Positions 45,193-54,913 of a DNA stretch of 64,000 bases are shown here, piece after piece. The notes below the pieces were generated by a model that was not told the DNA's origin, did not search any database, and saw nothing but the letters and a program-made list of their open reading frames with translations. Every line of letters starts with the position of its first letter. The stretch's first letter is position 1. The position numbers and the translations under genes are program-made. The stretch is from Lachnospiraceae bacterium (GTDB lineage Bacteria; Bacillota; Clostridia; Lachnospirales; Lachnospiraceae), in the NCBI GenBank assembly GCA_024403355.1, contig JAKSRW010000005.1:35659-99658 (forward strand). The letters run 5' to 3'.

Positions 45193-45732
45193 TTGGCTCG
45201 TTTAAAAGATTTTTACTTTGACACAGTAAGAGATGCAATGGTTAAGAAGTTCGGATACAAGAATGTTATGGAGATTCCGAAGATCGAGAAAATCGTTGTA
45301 AATATGGGCGTTGGCGAAGCTAAGGACAACGCAAAGGTTCTTGAATCAGCAGTAAAGGACATGGAAATCATCACAGGTCAGAAGGCAGTTATTACAAAGG
45401 CTAAGAAGTCAATCGCTAACTTCAAGATTCGTGAAGGTGTTCAGATCGGATGTAAGACAACTCTTCGTGGTGAGAAGATGTATGAGTTCATGGACAGACT
45501 TATCAATCTTTCACTTCCCCGAGTACGTGACTTTAGAGGTGTTAACCCTAACGCATTCGATGGTAGAGGTAATTACTCACTTGGTATCAAGGAGCAGCTT
45601 ATCTTCCCTGAAATCGAGTATGATAAGGTAGATAAGGTTCGTGGTATGGATATTTGTTTTGTAACTACGGCTAAGACAGATGAAGAGGCTCGTGAGCTTC
45701 TCAGACTTTTCAGCATGCCGTTCGCAAAGTAA
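45193..45732 (+). CDS. rplE: 50S ribosomal protein L5
   Basis: The 179-residue product has [39 protein letters not shown] and [18 protein letters not shown], all L5 signatures. It binds 5S rRNA. A TTG start at 45193 follows GGAAGGAGG; no ATG fits. Confidence 0.97.
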   Translation: MARLKDFYFDTVRDAMVKKFGYKNVMEIPKIEKIVVNMGVGEAKDNAKVLESAVKDMEIITGQKAVITKAKKSIANFKIREGVQIGCKTTLRGEKMYEFMDRLINLSLPRVRDFRGVNPNAFDGRGNYSLGIKEQLIFPEIEYDKVDKVRGMDICFVTTAKTDEEARELLRLFSMPFAK

Positions 45733-45742
45733 GGAGGATAAA

Positions 45743-45928
45743 ATGGCTAAATTATCAATGAAGTTAAAGCAGCAGCGTCCTGCTAAGTTCTCAACAAGAG
45801 CTTACACACGTTGCAACATCTGTGGCCGTCCTCACGCTGTATTACGTAAGTACGGTATTTGCAGAATCTGTTTCCGTGAGTTAGCATACAAGGGACAGAT
45901 CCCCGGCGTTAAGAAGGCAAGTTGGTAA
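45743..45928 (+). CDS. rpsZ: 30S ribosomal protein S14, zinc-binding type Z
   Basis: The 61-residue product has two zinc-binding pairs, CNIC and CRIC, typical of the short type Z S14. ATG 45743 follows AAGGAGG; longer readings overlap rplE. Zn ligands intact. Confidence 0.97.
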   Translation: MAKLSMKLKQQRPAKFSTRAYTRCNICGRPHAVLRKYGICRICFRELAYKGQIPGVKKASW

Positions 45929-45945
45929 GAAGGAGGAAAAGAAAA

Positions 45946-46347
45946 ATGACAAATAGCGATCCTATTGCAGATATGCTTACAAGAATTCGTAATGCGAATA
46001 CTGCAAAGCATGATACAGTTGATGTTCCCGCTTCAAAGATGAAGCTTTCAATCGCTGACATCCTTCTTAAGGAAGGTTATATCAAGTCCTTCGAGCTTGT
46101 TGATGGCGGTGCATACAAGAACATTCACATCACATTAAAGTATGGCCAGGATAAGAACGATAAGGTTCTTACAGGTCTTAAGAGAATTTCTAAGCCCGGT
46201 CTTCGTGTTTATGCAAACGCAGAAGAGCTTCCCAGAGTATTCAACGGACTTGGAACAGCAATCATTTCAACCAATAAGGGTGTTATCACTGATAAGGAAG
46301 CTCGCAAGGCCAACGTTGGCGGCGAAGTTCTCTGCTTCATCTGGTAA
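45946..46347 (+). CDS. rpsH: 30S ribosomal protein S8
   Basis: The 133-residue product starts with [19 protein letters not shown] and contains [11 protein letters not shown] and [31 protein letters not shown], the S8 C-terminal signature. ATG 45946 follows AAGGAGG. In E. coli S8 represses the spc operon. Confidence 0.98.
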   Translation: MTNSDPIADMLTRIRNANTAKHDTVDVPASKMKLSIADILLKEGYIKSFELVDGGAYKNIHITLKYGQDKNDKVLTGLKRISKPGLRVYANAEELPRVFNGLGTAIISTNKGVITDKEARKANVGGEVLCFIW

Positions 46348-46389
46348 GACTAACATTTATTTCGATTATATATTAATGGAGGTACGGGC

Positions 46390-46929
46390 ATGTCACGTAT
46401 AGGTAAGATGCCAATCGCTATTCCTGCAGGCGTAACTGTAGATGTAGCAGAAAATAACATGGTTACCGTTAAGGGACCTAAGGGAACTCTTTCAAGAGTT
46501 CTCGCTCCTGAGATGGAGATTAAGATTGAGGGTGCTGAGCTTACAGTTAACAGACCCAATGATTTAAAGAGAAGCAAGTCATTACATGGACTTACAAGAA
46601 CACTTATCAGCAACATGATCGTTGGTGTAACAAACGGCTATGAGAAGGCCCTTGAAATCAACGGTGTTGGTTATAAGGCAGCTAAGGAAGGCAAGAAGCT
46701 TGTCCTTACACTTGGTTATTCACATCCCGTTGAGATGGTTGATCCCGAAGGTATCGAAACAAAGGTTGACGGTCTTAAGGTCGTTGTATCTGGTATCGAT
46801 AAGGAAAAAGTTGGTCAGTTTGCAGCTGAAATCAGAGACAAGAGACGTCCTGAGCCTTACAAGGGCAAGGGTATCAAGTACGTTGATGAGGTTATCAGAC
46901 GTAAGGCCGGCAAGACAGGAAAGAAATAA
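46390..46929 (+). CDS. rplF: 50S ribosomal protein L6
   Basis: The 179-residue product has [16 protein letters not shown] at the start and the C-terminal L6 signature [27 protein letters not shown]. It lies near the sarcin-ricin loop. RBS ATGGAGG. Confidence 0.98.
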   Translation: MSRIGKMPIAIPAGVTVDVAENNMVTVKGPKGTLSRVLAPEMEIKIEGAELTVNRPNDLKRSKSLHGLTRTLISNMIVGVTNGYEKALEINGVGYKAAKEGKKLVLTLGYSHPVEMVDPEGIETKVDGLKVVVSGIDKEKVGQFAAEIRDKRRPEPYKGKGIKYVDEVIRRKAGKTGKK

Positions 46930-46942
46930 GGGGGCGTAAATA

Positions 46943-47311
46943 ATGTTTAAGAAAGAAGACAGAACAAAAATTCGTGAAAAGAAGCATATGAAGGTTCGTA
47001 ATCGTTTCTCTGGTACTCCCGAAAGACCTCGTCTTGCAGTTTTCAGAAGCAATAAGCATATGTATGCACAGGTAATTGATGATACAGTTGGTAAGACACT
47101 TGTCGCTGCATCAACAGTTGAGAAGTCTGTAAGCGCTGAGATTGAGCACACAGACGATGTTGCAGCTGCTTCCTATCTTGGAAAAGTAATCGCACAGAGA
47201 GCACTTGAGAAGGGAATTGACACTGTTGTATTTGACCGTGGCGGTTTCATATATCAGGGTAAGGTTCAGGCACTTGCTGATGCAGCAAGAGAAGCCGGCC
47301 TGAAATTCTAA
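46943..47311 (+). CDS. rplR: 50S ribosomal protein L18
   Basis: The 122-residue product has [29 protein letters not shown] and a [26 protein letters not shown] end, standard for L18, which binds 5S rRNA. RBS AAGGGGG. Confidence 0.98.
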   Translation: MFKKEDRTKIREKKHMKVRNRFSGTPERPRLAVFRSNKHMYAQVIDDTVGKTLVAASTVEKSVSAEIEHTDDVAAASYLGKVIAQRALEKGIDTVVFDRGGFIYQGKVQALADAAREAGLKF

Positions 47312-47324
47312 TAGGAGGGGACAG

Positions 47325-47834
47325 ATGAAACATACAATTATTGATACAACCGGTTTAGAGTTAGAAGATAAGGTAGTTGCCATTAAGCGTGTCACCAAGG
47401 TTGTTAAGGGTGGTCGTAACATGAGATTCTCAGCACTTGTTGTTGTAGGTGATAAGAAGGGTCATGTTGGCGCTGGTCTTGGCAAGGCAGCTGAAGTACC
47501 CGAGGCAATTCGTAAGGGTAAGGAAGCAGCTATGAAGCATATGATTGAGTTACCTCTTGATGAGAACGGAAGTGTTCCTCATGATTATCTTGGCAAGTTC
47601 GGTTCAGCTACTGTTCTTATGAAGAGAAGCCCCGAAGGTACTGGTATCATCGCTGGTGGTCCCGTTCGTAACGTACTTGAGCTTGCAGGTTTCAAGAACA
47701 TTCGTACAAAGTCACTTGGATCTAACAACAAGCAGAACGTTGTTCTTGCTACAATCAATGGTCTCAGCATGTTAAAGACACCTGAGCAGGTTGCAGCAGC
47801 ACGTGGAATCAGTGTTGAAGATCTTATGTACTAA
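47325..47834 (+). CDS. rpsE: 30S ribosomal protein S5
   Basis: The 169-residue product has the S5 signature [44 protein letters not shown] and [22 protein letters not shown]. It controls decoding accuracy. RBS AGGAGGG. Confidence 0.98.
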   Translation: MKHTIIDTTGLELEDKVVAIKRVTKVVKGGRNMRFSALVVVGDKKGHVGAGLGKAAEVPEAIRKGKEAAMKHMIELPLDENGSVPHDYLGKFGSATVLMKRSPEGTGIIAGGPVRNVLELAGFKNIRTKSLGSNNKQNVVLATINGLSMLKTPEQVAAARGISVEDLMY

Positions 47835-47850
47835 TTGAAGGAGGATAATC

Positions 47851-48033
47851 ATGGCAGATAAGGTAAAAGTTACATTAGTTAAATCTACTATCGCTGCACT
47901 TCCTAAGCATAAGAAGACTGTTGAAGCACTTGGACTTAAGAAGGTTAATTCAACAAACGAGCTTCCTAACAATGCAGCAACACAGGGCATGATTTTCCAG
48001 GTTAAGCATCTGGTTAAGGTAGAAGAAATCTAA
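47851..48033 (+). CDS. rpmD: 50S ribosomal protein L30
   Basis: The 60-residue product fits bacterial L30: VKVTLVKSTIAALPKHKKTVEALGLKK and a GMIFQVKHLVKVEEI end. RBS AAGGAGG. Confidence 0.97.
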   Translation: MADKVKVTLVKSTIAALPKHKKTVEALGLKKVNSTNELPNNAATQGMIFQVKHLVKVEEI

Positions 48034-48044
48034 TCGGGCGTTAT

Positions 48045-48088
48045 GTGCGTAACATTACAGGCATCTGACCTGTAATGTACGAGCGCAC
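48045..48088 (+). other. Intraoperonic hairpin between rpmD and rplO
   Basis: ACATTACAGG (48052-48061) pairs perfectly with CCTGTAATGT (48069-48078). An outer GTGCG (48045-48049) pairs with CGCAC (48084-48088). No T-run follows, so it is more likely a processing or translational element than a terminator. Confidence 0.7.
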
Positions 48089-48104
48089 CGGAAAGGAGAA
48101 CATA

Positions 48105-48545
48105 ATGAATTTATCAGATTTAAGACCTGCAGAGGGCTCAATTCAGAGCAATAACTTCCGTAAGGGTCGTGGTCATGCTTCAGGAAACGGCAAGACAGCA
48201 GGTTATGGTCATAAGGGTCAGAAGGCTCGTTCTGGTCGTCCCAGAGCAGGCTTTGAAGGTGGACAGAATCCTTTCTTCAGAAGAATTCCTAAGAGAGGTT
48301 TCCACTGCAGAAATACACAGGAAATTATTACTATCAATGTTAGCATGCTTAATCGTTATGAGGACGGCGCTGACGTTACAATCGAGAGTCTGATGGAGAT
48401 TGGTCTTGTAACAAATCCTAAGGACGGAGTAAAGATACTCGGAAATGGAGAATTAACCAAGAAGCTCAATGTTAAGGTTAACGCTTATAGCAGCATTGCT
48501 AAAGAGAAAATCGAGAAGCTTGGTGGAAAAGCAGAGGTGATCTGA
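48105..48545 (+). CDS. rplO: 50S ribosomal protein L15
   Basis: The 146-residue product has MNLSDLRPAEGSIQSNNFRKGRGHASGNGKTAGYGHKGQKARSG, the Gly-rich L15 start, split here only for its recognisable GKTAGYGHKGQKAR core. ATG 48105 follows GAAAGGAG; an earlier ATG at 48075 lies in the hairpin. It ends 1 nt before secY. Confidence 0.96.
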   Translation: MNLSDLRPAEGSIQSNNFRKGRGHASGNGKTAGYGHKGQKARSGRPRAGFEGGQNPFFRRIPKRGFHCRNTQEIITINVSMLNRYEDGADVTIESLMEIGLVTNPKDGVKILGNGELTKKLNVKVNAYSSIAKEKIEKLGGKAEVI

Positions 48546-48546
48546 T

Positions 48547-49905
48547 ATGTTTAAAATGATCATTAATGCTTTTAAGGTAAAGGAAATCAGATCAAGACTT
48601 CTTTTTACATTAATTGCTCTAGTGGTTGTCAGACTTGGCTGTAACATTCACACACCCGGTATCGACACAACCGTGTTCCAGACTTGGATTGAGAGCTCTC
48701 AGCTCAACCTTGGTTTCCTGGATACATTTACAGGTGGTTCCTTCACACAGATGACAATCTTTGCGTTAGGTATTTCACCTTACATCAATGCAGAAATCAT
48801 TATGCAGCTGCTCACAATTGCCATTCCTGCTCTCGAAGAGATGCAGAAGGATGGTGAGGACGGTAGAAAGAAGATTCAGAAGATTTCAAGATATCTTACT
48901 ATTGTTCTTGCTCTTATTGAGTCAACAGCAATGGCTATCAGCTTTGGTCGTCAGACAGCACAGACCGCTTCAGGCGTTATGCCTATCCTTAACGGCGGTT
49001 CAAACTTCAGATCAATCGCTCTCGTTGCTATCTCATTTACAGCAGGTACAGCATTCCTTATGTGGTTAGGTGATAAGATCACAGAGAAGGGTGTTGGTAA
49101 CGGAATTTCAATTATCCTGTTAATCAACATCGTTTCAAGACTTCCTGAGGATATCATGCAGCTTACAACAAAGTTTGTTACCGGTGCAAGCCAGGTTATC
49201 TACGGTATCATCGGTGCAATCGTAATCATTGCGATTATCGTTGGTTTAGTTGCTCTTATCATTCTTCTTCAGGATGCTGAAAGAAGAATTGGTGTACAGT
49301 ACACAAGAAAGATTGTAGGACATAAGCAGGTTGGTGGTCAGTCATCAGTTATTCCTCTTAAGGTTAACACCTCAGGTGTTATTCCTGTAATCTTTGCTAT
49401 GTCAGTATTACAGGTTCCGATTATCGTTTCTTCATTCTTTGGCGTAACAGCTAAGAGAGGAAATGTTTGGGAAAAGATTCTTTACTTATTTGATCAGAAG
49501 AACTGGTTCAACTTCACAGGTGAAGGCGAGCTCAAGTATACACTTGGTGTTCTTATTTATGTAGCACTCATTCTCTTCTTTGCTTACTTCTATACAGCAG
49601 TTACATTTAACCCTGTAGAGATTTCAAACAACCTGAAGAGACAGGGTGGACTTATCCCCGGTACCAGACCCGGTAAGCCTACTATTGATTACCTTACAGG
49701 TATTCTTAATAAGATCGTATTCATCGGTGCTATTGCACTTGCAATCGTTGCAATCCTTCCCATCTTCTTCATGGGTATTGCAAATGTCAGCGTTTCATTT
49801 GCGGCAACCTCAATCATTATCGTTGTAGGTGTTGTTCTTGAGACAATGAAGCAGATTGAATCTATGATGGCAGTTCGTCATTATAAGGGATTCTTAGGAA
49901 ATTAA
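48547..49905 (+). CDS. secY: Protein translocase subunit SecY
   Basis: The 452-residue product has ten membrane helices and SecY motifs: GGSFTQMTIFALGISPYINAEIIMQLL, GNGISIILLINIVSRLP and GLIPGTRPGKPTIDYL. SecY forms the Sec channel in the cytoplasmic membrane. The start is coupled to rplO (AGAGGTGA overlapping its stop). It is followed by a strong terminator that closes the spc segment. Confidence 0.98.
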   Translation: MFKMIINAFKVKEIRSRLLFTLIALVVVRLGCNIHTPGIDTTVFQTWIESSQLNLGFLDTFTGGSFTQMTIFALGISPYINAEIIMQLLTIAIPALEEMQKDGEDGRKKIQKISRYLTIVLALIESTAMAISFGRQTAQTASGVMPILNGGSNFRSIALVAISFTAGTAFLMWLGDKITEKGVGNGISIILLINIVSRLPEDIMQLTTKFVTGASQVIYGIIGAIVIIAIIVGLVALIILLQDAERRIGVQYTRKIVGHKQVGGQSSVIPLKVNTSGVIPVIFAMSVLQVPIIVSSFFGVTAKRGNVWEKILYLFDQKNWFNFTGEGELKYTLGVLIYVALILFFAYFYTAVTFNPVEISNNLKRQGGLIPGTRPGKPTIDYLTGILNKIVFIGAIALAIVAILPIFFMGIANVSVSFAATSIIIVVGVVLETMKQIESMMAVRHYKGFLGN

Positions 49906-49916
49906 TAAGTTAAATC

Positions 49917-49954
49917 ATTGCTCAGCAGAGTTTTGGCTCTGCTGGGCAATTTTT
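49917..49954 (+). terminator. Terminator after secY
   Basis: ATTGCTCAGCAGAG (49917-49930) pairs with CTCTGCTGGGCAAT (49937-49950) with one G-T, and T5 follows. Confidence 0.95.
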
Positions 49955-50037
49955 ATGTCCTCATGACTAAATATCCGCTTCATTTACTTTGGATTTTATC
50001 AGTTTTTAACAGAATTAACGGTAATTAAAAATTTTTG

Positions 50038-50067
50038 TTGTAATTTTGTGAGATAGTAGTATATAAT
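50038..50067 (+). promoter_or_regulatory. Promoter of adk
   Basis: TTGTAA (50038-50043), an 18-nt spacer and a perfect TATAAT (50062-50067), about 80 nt before the adk start. Confidence 0.7.
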
Positions 50068-50153
50068 AAGAAATGTTTTGTGGATTAATGTAATGAAACT
50101 GTCGGATTTACCGATAAGGCATTATTAGTATGATTTATAAAAGGAGCAATAAA

Positions 50154-50792
50154 ATGAAAATTGTTATGTTAGGCGCACCCGGCGCAGGAAAAGGAACACA
50201 GGCAAAGCAGATTGCCGCTAAGTATCAGATTCCCCATATCTCAACAGGCGATATCTTCCGTGCAAATATTAAGGAAGGTACAGAGCTTGGTAAGAAGGCA
50301 AAGGAATATATGGATCAGGGTCAGCTTGTTCCTGATTCACTTACACTTGATCTTATCATGGATCGTTTCTCAAAGGATGATTGTGCAAACGGTTATGTTC
50401 TTGACGGTTTCCCCAGAACAATTCCTCAGGCTGAGGCATTAACTGCGGCACTTAACGCTAAGAATGATAAGCTTGATTTTGCTATCAATGTAGACGTTCC
50501 TGATTCAAACATCGTTGACAGAATGTCAGGCAGACGTATGTGCAAGTGCGGCGGCACATATCATGTAAAGTACAATCCTCCCAAGAAGGAAGGTATCTGT
50601 GATCTTTGCGGCGGCGAGCTTTACATCCGTGATGATGACAAGGCAGAAATCGTAGCAAAGAGACTTGATTCATACCATGCACAGACTCAGCCCCTCATCG
50701 ATTACTATGATGCCGAAGGCATTTTAAAGAACGTTGATGGTACAGTTAATGTTGATGTAGTATTTCAGAATATCTGCAGTATTATTGGATAA
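50154..50792 (+). CDS. adk: Adenylate kinase
   Basis: The 212-residue product has the P-loop GAPGAGKGTQA, ISTGDIFRANI, DGFPRTIPQAEAL and RMSGRRMCKCGGTYH. Its LID domain has a Cys-based zinc site (CKC and CDLC), as in Gram-positive long-form enzymes. It interconverts ATP + AMP and 2 ADP. ATG 50154 follows AAAGGAG; an earlier ATG at 50130 has no SD. It precedes map as usual. Confidence 0.98.
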   Translation: MKIVMLGAPGAGKGTQAKQIAAKYQIPHISTGDIFRANIKEGTELGKKAKEYMDQGQLVPDSLTLDLIMDRFSKDDCANGYVLDGFPRTIPQAEALTAALNAKNDKLDFAINVDVPDSNIVDRMSGRRMCKCGGTYHVKYNPPKKEGICDLCGGELYIRDDDKAEIVAKRLDSYHAQTQPLIDYYDAEGILKNVDGTVNVDVVFQNICSIIG

Positions 50793-50813
50793 AAAGGACC
50801 GCTGTTTGCGGAA

Positions 50814-51590
50814 ATGGTGGAAGATTTGGCTATTACAATTAAATCAGAAAAAGAAATTCAACTGATGCGTGAAGCCGGCAAAATTCTGTCACAGGTTCAT
50901 GATATACTTGCAAAGGAAATTAAGCCCGGTGCAACAACCAAGGATATCGATATCGCAGCAAGAAAGGCCATTGCGGATTTCGGATGCAAGCCTTCATTCC
51001 TGGGTTATAACGGATATCCCGCTGCAGTTTGCGTATCTGTAAATGACGAAGTTATTCATGGAATCCCCAGTAAGAAGAGAATTCTTAAAGAGGGAGATAT
51101 TGTAAGTCTTGACTGCGGTGTTATCTACAAGGGATATCAGTCAGATGCGGCAAGAACGGTAGCCTGCGGAAAAATCAGCGCTGAGGCTCAGAAGCTTATA
51201 GATGTAACACGCGAAAGCTTCTTTTCGGCAATCAAGTATGCTAAGGCCGGAAATCATCTGTATGATATTTCAGCGGCAGTAGAGGATTATGTAACCCCCT
51301 ATGGTTACACCTGTGTCAGGGATTTCGTAGGACACGGAATCGGCCGTGAGATGCATGAGGATCCTCAGATTCCCAACTTCCATCAGAAAAGAAGAGGTCC
51401 ACTTCTTGTACCCGGTATGACACTCGCTATCGAGCCCATGATTAATATCGGAAGACCTGATGTAGTGTGGATGGATGATGACTGGACCATCGTTACAGAG
51501 GACGGCTCATTATCAGCACATTATGAAAACACAATTCTTATCACAGAAGAAGGCGAGCCTGAAATTCTTTCACTGGTTCAGCCTGTGTGA
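50814..51590 (+). CDS. map: Type I methionine aminopeptidase
   Basis: The 258-residue product removes N-terminal Met. Metal ligands of the pita-bread fold are visible: VSLDCGVIYKGYQSDAART (two Asp), GHGIGREMHEDPQIPNF (His), IEPMINIG (Glu) and a final TEDGSLSAHYENT (Glu). The start is uncertain. ATG 50814 lacks a good SD, whereas TTG 50826 would give the family-typical (M)AITIKSEKEI start behind GGTGGA. Confidence 0.96.
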   Translation: MVEDLAITIKSEKEIQLMREAGKILSQVHDILAKEIKPGATTKDIDIAARKAIADFGCKPSFLGYNGYPAAVCVSVNDEVIHGIPSKKRILKEGDIVSLDCGVIYKGYQSDAARTVACGKISAEAQKLIDVTRESFFSAIKYAKAGNHLYDISAAVEDYVTPYGYTCVRDFVGHGIGREMHEDPQIPNFHQKRRGPLLVPGMTLAIEPMINIGRPDVVWMDDDWTIVTEDGSLSAHYENTILITEEGEPEILSLVQPV

Positions 51591-51674
51591 TGAATATAGA
51601 AGCAGCAAAGTGAATGTATCCATCAGGCAAAGCCTGAAGATACCGGTTTAATTAATTAAAAAGGAGATTTGCGG

Positions 51675-51893
51675 ATGTCAAAAGCAGATGTAGTAGAAAT
51701 TGAAGGTACAGTAATAGAGAAGCTCCCCAACACAATGTTCCAGGTAGAGCTTGAGAACGGTCATAAGGTTCTTGCACATATCAGCGGCAAGCTCAGAATG
51801 AACTTCATCAAGATCGTACCCGGTGACAAGGTTACACTTGAGCTTTCACCCTATGATCTTACTAAGGGAAGAATTATCTGGAGAGATAAATAA
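51675..51893 (+). CDS. infA: Translation initiation factor IF-1
   Basis: The 72-residue S1/OB-fold protein has [43 protein letters not shown], of which [10 protein letters not shown] and [11 protein letters not shown] are the IF-1 hallmarks, and DLTKGRI near the end. It binds the 30S A site. ATG 51675 follows AAAGGAG. Confidence 0.97.
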   Translation: MSKADVVEIEGTVIEKLPNTMFQVELENGHKVLAHISGKLRMNFIKIVPGDKVTLELSPYDLTKGRIIWRDK

Positions 51894-51934
51894 TTCAGAC
51901 TGATAAAAAATATTTAAAAATTTAAAATTTCCTA

Positions 51935-51963
51935 TTGCATTTTAAAGTCCAACATGATATATT
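51935..51963 (+). promoter_or_regulatory. Promoter of rpmJ-rpsM region, embedded in a terminator hairpin
   Basis: TTGCAT (51935-51940), a 17-nt spacer and TATATT (51958-51963), the same elements as the glycine riboswitch promoter. The -10 lies in the loop of the hairpin 51944-51982. Confidence 0.6.
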
Positions 51964-51982
51964 AAATCTGTTGGACTTTTTT
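51944..51982 (+). terminator. Terminator after infA overlapping a promoter
   Basis: AAAGTCCAAC (51944-51953) pairs perfectly with GTTGGACTTT (51970-51979) across a 16-nt loop, and more T residues follow. It would act on transcripts coming from adk-map-infA, not on those starting inside it. Confidence 0.65.
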
Positions 51983-51999
51983 GAAAGGAGTGAAGAATA

Positions 52000-52113
52000 A
52001 TGAAGGTTAGATCTTCCGTAAAACCAATTTGTGAAAAGTGCAAGGTTATTCGTAGAAAGGGAGCTATAAGGATCATTTGCGAAAATCCTAAGCACAAGCA
52101 GAGACAGGGTTGA
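52000..52113 (+). CDS. rpmJ: 50S ribosomal protein L36
   Basis: The 37-residue product begins [20 protein letters not shown] and ends [10 protein letters not shown]. Its zinc ligands C11, C14, C27 and H32 are intact, so it is the zinc-binding (C+) type. ATG 52000 follows GAAAGGAG. It is in the conserved infA-rpmJ-rpsM order but is set apart from rpsM by a 345-nt structured gap. Confidence 0.97.
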   Translation: MKVRSSVKPICEKCKVIRRKGAIRIICENPKHKQRQG

Positions 52114-52445
52114 TATCGAATTTCAGATCATATGCGGCTGTTGGCTGCATAGCACAAACTAAAATTGTGCAATTACAGGCCCATGGCGGGTATATGACAA
52201 CAGAATAGATAGCACTTGCTTTCTGCGTTACAACATTTTTAATGTTGTGATATTGTGAGCGAGGTTCAGTGAACCAATTACTTAGTCGGTGTCATCATCA
52301 TTCGGATTAAGTATGCTACACAATTTAAAGCGGCTGAAAAGTTCCGTAATAACGGAACGTTCGGACTATGTCATCAGTAGTTCGAATGGGACAGAGTCCC
52401 GAATCCGCCGGTTTATACCGGCTATTTTATTATTAATCAATGGAG
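52114..52445 (+). promoter_or_regulatory. Hairpin-rich leader between rpmJ and rpsM
   Basis: No gene fits this 345-nt gap. It holds successive hairpins: TATGC/GCATA (about 52131-52151), GCACAA/TTGTGC (about 52152-52170), ACAACAT/ATGTTGT (about 52228-52246), GGTTC/GAACC (about 52262-52274), GTTCCGT/ACGGAAC (about 52341-52358), GGGAC/GTCCC (52388-52400) and GCCGG/CCGGC (about 52410-52426). This suggests an autoregulatory leader of the alpha operon, in which S4 is the usual regulator in other bacteria. No known family is recognised. Confidence 0.5.
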
Positions 52446-52458
52446 GTGCAAAGCGCGT

Positions 52459-52827
52459 ATGGCTCGTATTAGTGGTGTTGATTTACCTAGAGATAAGCGT
52501 GTTGAAATCGGTCTTACCTATATTTACGGTATAGGCAGAGTAAGCTCAAACAAGATTTTGGAAAAGGCTAATGTCAATCCAGACACTAGAGTTCGTGATC
52601 TTACTGATGATGAGGTTGGTAGAATCCGTGATATCATCGATGCAGAATTCCTTGTAGAAGGTGATCTTCGTCGTGAAATCGCATTAAACATCAAGAGATT
52701 ACAGGAAATTGGATGCTACAGAGGAATCCGTCATAGAAAGGGTCTCCCTGTTCGCGGACAGAACACAAAGAATAACGCTAGAACCCGTAAGGGACCTAGA
52801 CGTACAGTAGCAAACAAGAAGAAATAA
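52459..52827 (+). CDS. rpsM: 30S ribosomal protein S13
   Basis: The 122-residue product has [26 protein letters not shown] at the start and [25 protein letters not shown] near the end, typical of S13. RBS TGGAGGTG. Confidence 0.98.
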   Translation: MARISGVDLPRDKRVEIGLTYIYGIGRVSSNKILEKANVNPDTRVRDLTDDEVGRIRDIIDAEFLVEGDLRREIALNIKRLQEIGCYRGIRHRKGLPVRGQNTKNNARTRKGPRRTVANKKK

Positions 52828-52845
52828 TAGGAGGTATGGTTGACA

Positions 52846-53244
52846 ATGGCAGTAAAAGCAAACGCTAAGAAAGTCGTTAAAAAGCGTGTTAAGAAAAATA
52901 TAGACCGTGGACAGGCACATATCCAGTCATCATTCAACAATACAATTGTTACTCTTACAGATGCACAGGGCAACGCTATTTCATGGGCAAGTGCCGGTGG
53001 ATTAGGTTTCAGAGGATCAAAGAAGTCTACTCCTTACGCAGCACAGATGGCAGCTGAGACAGCTGCTAAGGCAGCAGTAGTTCATGGACTTAAGTCAGTT
53101 GACGTAATGGTTAAGGGACCCGGTTCAGGACGTGAAGCAGCAATTCGTGCATTACAGGCATGTGGAATCGAAGTTACAAGTATTAAGGATGTAACACCCG
53201 TTCCTCACAATGGATGCAGACCACCCAAGCGTAGAAGAGTTTAA
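52846..53244 (+). CDS. rpsK: 30S ribosomal protein S11
   Basis: The 132-residue product has the S11 segments [44 protein letters not shown] and [21 protein letters not shown] 52846 follows AGGAGGT at 10 nt; TTG 52840 is unlikely. Confidence 0.98.
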   Translation: MAVKANAKKVVKKRVKKNIDRGQAHIQSSFNNTIVTLTDAQGNAISWASAGGLGFRGSKKSTPYAAQMAAETAAKAAVVHGLKSVDVMVKGPGSGREAAIRALQACGIEVTSIKDVTPVPHNGCRPPKRRRV

Positions 53245-53263
53245 TTAGGAGGTAGAATAAGAT

Positions 53264-53866
53264 ATGGCTAGAGATATGAGTCCCGTATTAAAGAAGTGCA
53301 GATCTCTTGGTATCGAGCCTCAGTACCTTGGTATCGATAAGAAGTCAAACAGAAACTTCGCAAGAGCAGGCAAGAAGGTTAGTGAATACGGATTACAGTT
53401 AAAAGAGAAGCAGAAGGCTAAGTTCATCTATGGTGTAACTGAGAAGCCTTTCAGAAATATGTTTGCTAAGGCTGAGAAGATGAGAACAGGCACAGCAGGT
53501 GAGAACCTTATGACACTTCTCGAGCTCAGACTTGACAATATTATCTTCCGTCTTGGTTTAGCAAGAACAAGAAAGGAAGCTAGACAGGTTGTTGACCATA
53601 AGTGTGTACGTATCAACGGAAAGTGCGTAAACATTCCTTCATACACAGTTAAGGTTGGTGATGTTATCACTGTTACAGATAAGGCAAAGAATAAGGCCGG
53701 TCAGAGATTTAAGGATATTCTTGAAGTAACAGGTGGAAGAGCAGTTCCCGCATGGCTTGAGGCTGATAAGGAGAACTTATGCGGTACAGTTAAGGAACTT
53801 CCCACCAGAGAGCAGATTGATGTTCCTGTAAATGAGATGCTTATCGTCGAGTTATACTCCAAATAA
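53264..53866 (+). CDS. rpsD: 30S ribosomal protein S4
   Basis: The 200-residue product has an S4 domain (LELRLDNIIFRLGLARTRKEARQVVDHKCVRING). It begins ARDMSPVLKKCRSLGIEP, lacking the N-terminal zinc Cys cluster (C- form). S4 is the classical translational repressor of the alpha operon. RBS TAGGAGG. Confidence 0.98.
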   Translation: MARDMSPVLKKCRSLGIEPQYLGIDKKSNRNFARAGKKVSEYGLQLKEKQKAKFIYGVTEKPFRNMFAKAEKMRTGTAGENLMTLLELRLDNIIFRLGLARTRKEARQVVDHKCVRINGKCVNIPSYTVKVGDVITVTDKAKNKAGQRFKDILEVTGGRAVPAWLEADKENLCGTVKELPTREQIDVPVNEMLIVELYSK

Positions 53867-53896
53867 TAACTACAATATAAAGGAGGGTTCAAGTAA

Positions 53897-54868
53897 ATGT
53901 TCGGTTTTGAAACGCCATCACTTGAAATTGCAGAGATTTCTGAGGACAAGAAATATGGTCGCTTTGTTGTTGAACCACTGGAGAGAGGTTATGGTATTAC
54001 CCTTGGTAATTCATTAAGAAGAATTATGCTTTCTTCTCTTCCCGGTGCTGCAGTAAGCAGCATTAAGATTCCCGGAGTTGTACATGAATTCTGTGGAATT
54101 CCCGGTGTTAAGGAAGATGTTACTGAAATTATCATGAATATCAAGAGCCTTGCAATTAAGAACAACAGCAACACAAATGAACCCAAGAAAGCCTTCATTG
54201 ATTTTGAGGGTGAAGGAGTTGTCACAGCAGGCGATATTCATACAGATTCAGACATTGAAATATTAAATCCCGAGCAGGTTATTGCTACATTAAGCGGCGG
54301 TGCCGACTCAAGACTTGAGATTGAGATGACTATTACTACCGGAAGAGGCTATGTCAGCGCTGATAAGAACAAGTCAGACGATCTTCCCATCGGTGTTATC
54401 GCAATTGACTCAATTTACACACCCGTTGAGCGTGTAAATATGACAGTTGCCAACACACGTGTAGGTCAGGTTACAGACTTTGACAAGCTTACACTTGAGG
54501 TTTGGACAAAGGGTACTATTTCACCCGAGGAGGCAGTAAGCCTTTCAGCCAAGGTTCTTAGTGAGCACTTACAGACATTTATTGGTATCTCTGATTCAAC
54601 TATGATTGATGAGAGCAAGATATTCAATAAGAGCGCTGAGGTTACCGGTACAAATTCAGATGCACAGGCCATCATTATTGATGAGTTAGAGCTTTCAGTT
54701 CGTTCATACAACTGCTTAAAGCGTGCAGGAATTAATACAGTAGGTGAACTCGTAAACAAGACACCTGATGAGATGATGAAGGTTCGTAACCTTGGTCGTA
54801 AGTCTCTTGAAGAGGTTCTTGCTAAGCTCAAGGAGCTCGGTTTATCACTTAAAGAGAGTGAAGAATAA
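53897..54868 (+). CDS. rpoA: DNA-directed RNA polymerase subunit alpha
   Basis: The 323-residue product has the N-terminal dimerization domain ([28 protein letters not shown]) and the C-terminal DNA-binding domain ([23 protein letters not shown] and [14 protein letters not shown]). It is the scaffold of RNA polymerase. RBS AAAGGAGGG. Confidence 0.99.
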   Translation: MFGFETPSLEIAEISEDKKYGRFVVEPLERGYGITLGNSLRRIMLSSLPGAAVSSIKIPGVVHEFCGIPGVKEDVTEIIMNIKSLAIKNNSNTNEPKKAFIDFEGEGVVTAGDIHTDSDIEILNPEQVIATLSGGADSRLEIEMTITTGRGYVSADKNKSDDLPIGVIAIDSIYTPVERVNMTVANTRVGQVTDFDKLTLEVWTKGTISPEEAVSLSAKVLSEHLQTFIGISDSTMIDESKIFNKSAEVTGTNSDAQAIIIDELELSVRSYNCLKRAGINTVGELVNKTPDEMMKVRNLGRKSLEEVLAKLKELGLSLKESEE

Positions 54869-54913
54869 TTTATATATACCAAAGATTTGATAGAATAACA
54901 GGAGGTAATAGAC

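Noticed and set aside
52289..52534. 81-codon plus-strand frame overlapping the rpsM start
   Set aside because: It runs through the hairpin-rich leader and into rpsM in another frame; no SD and no recognisable product.
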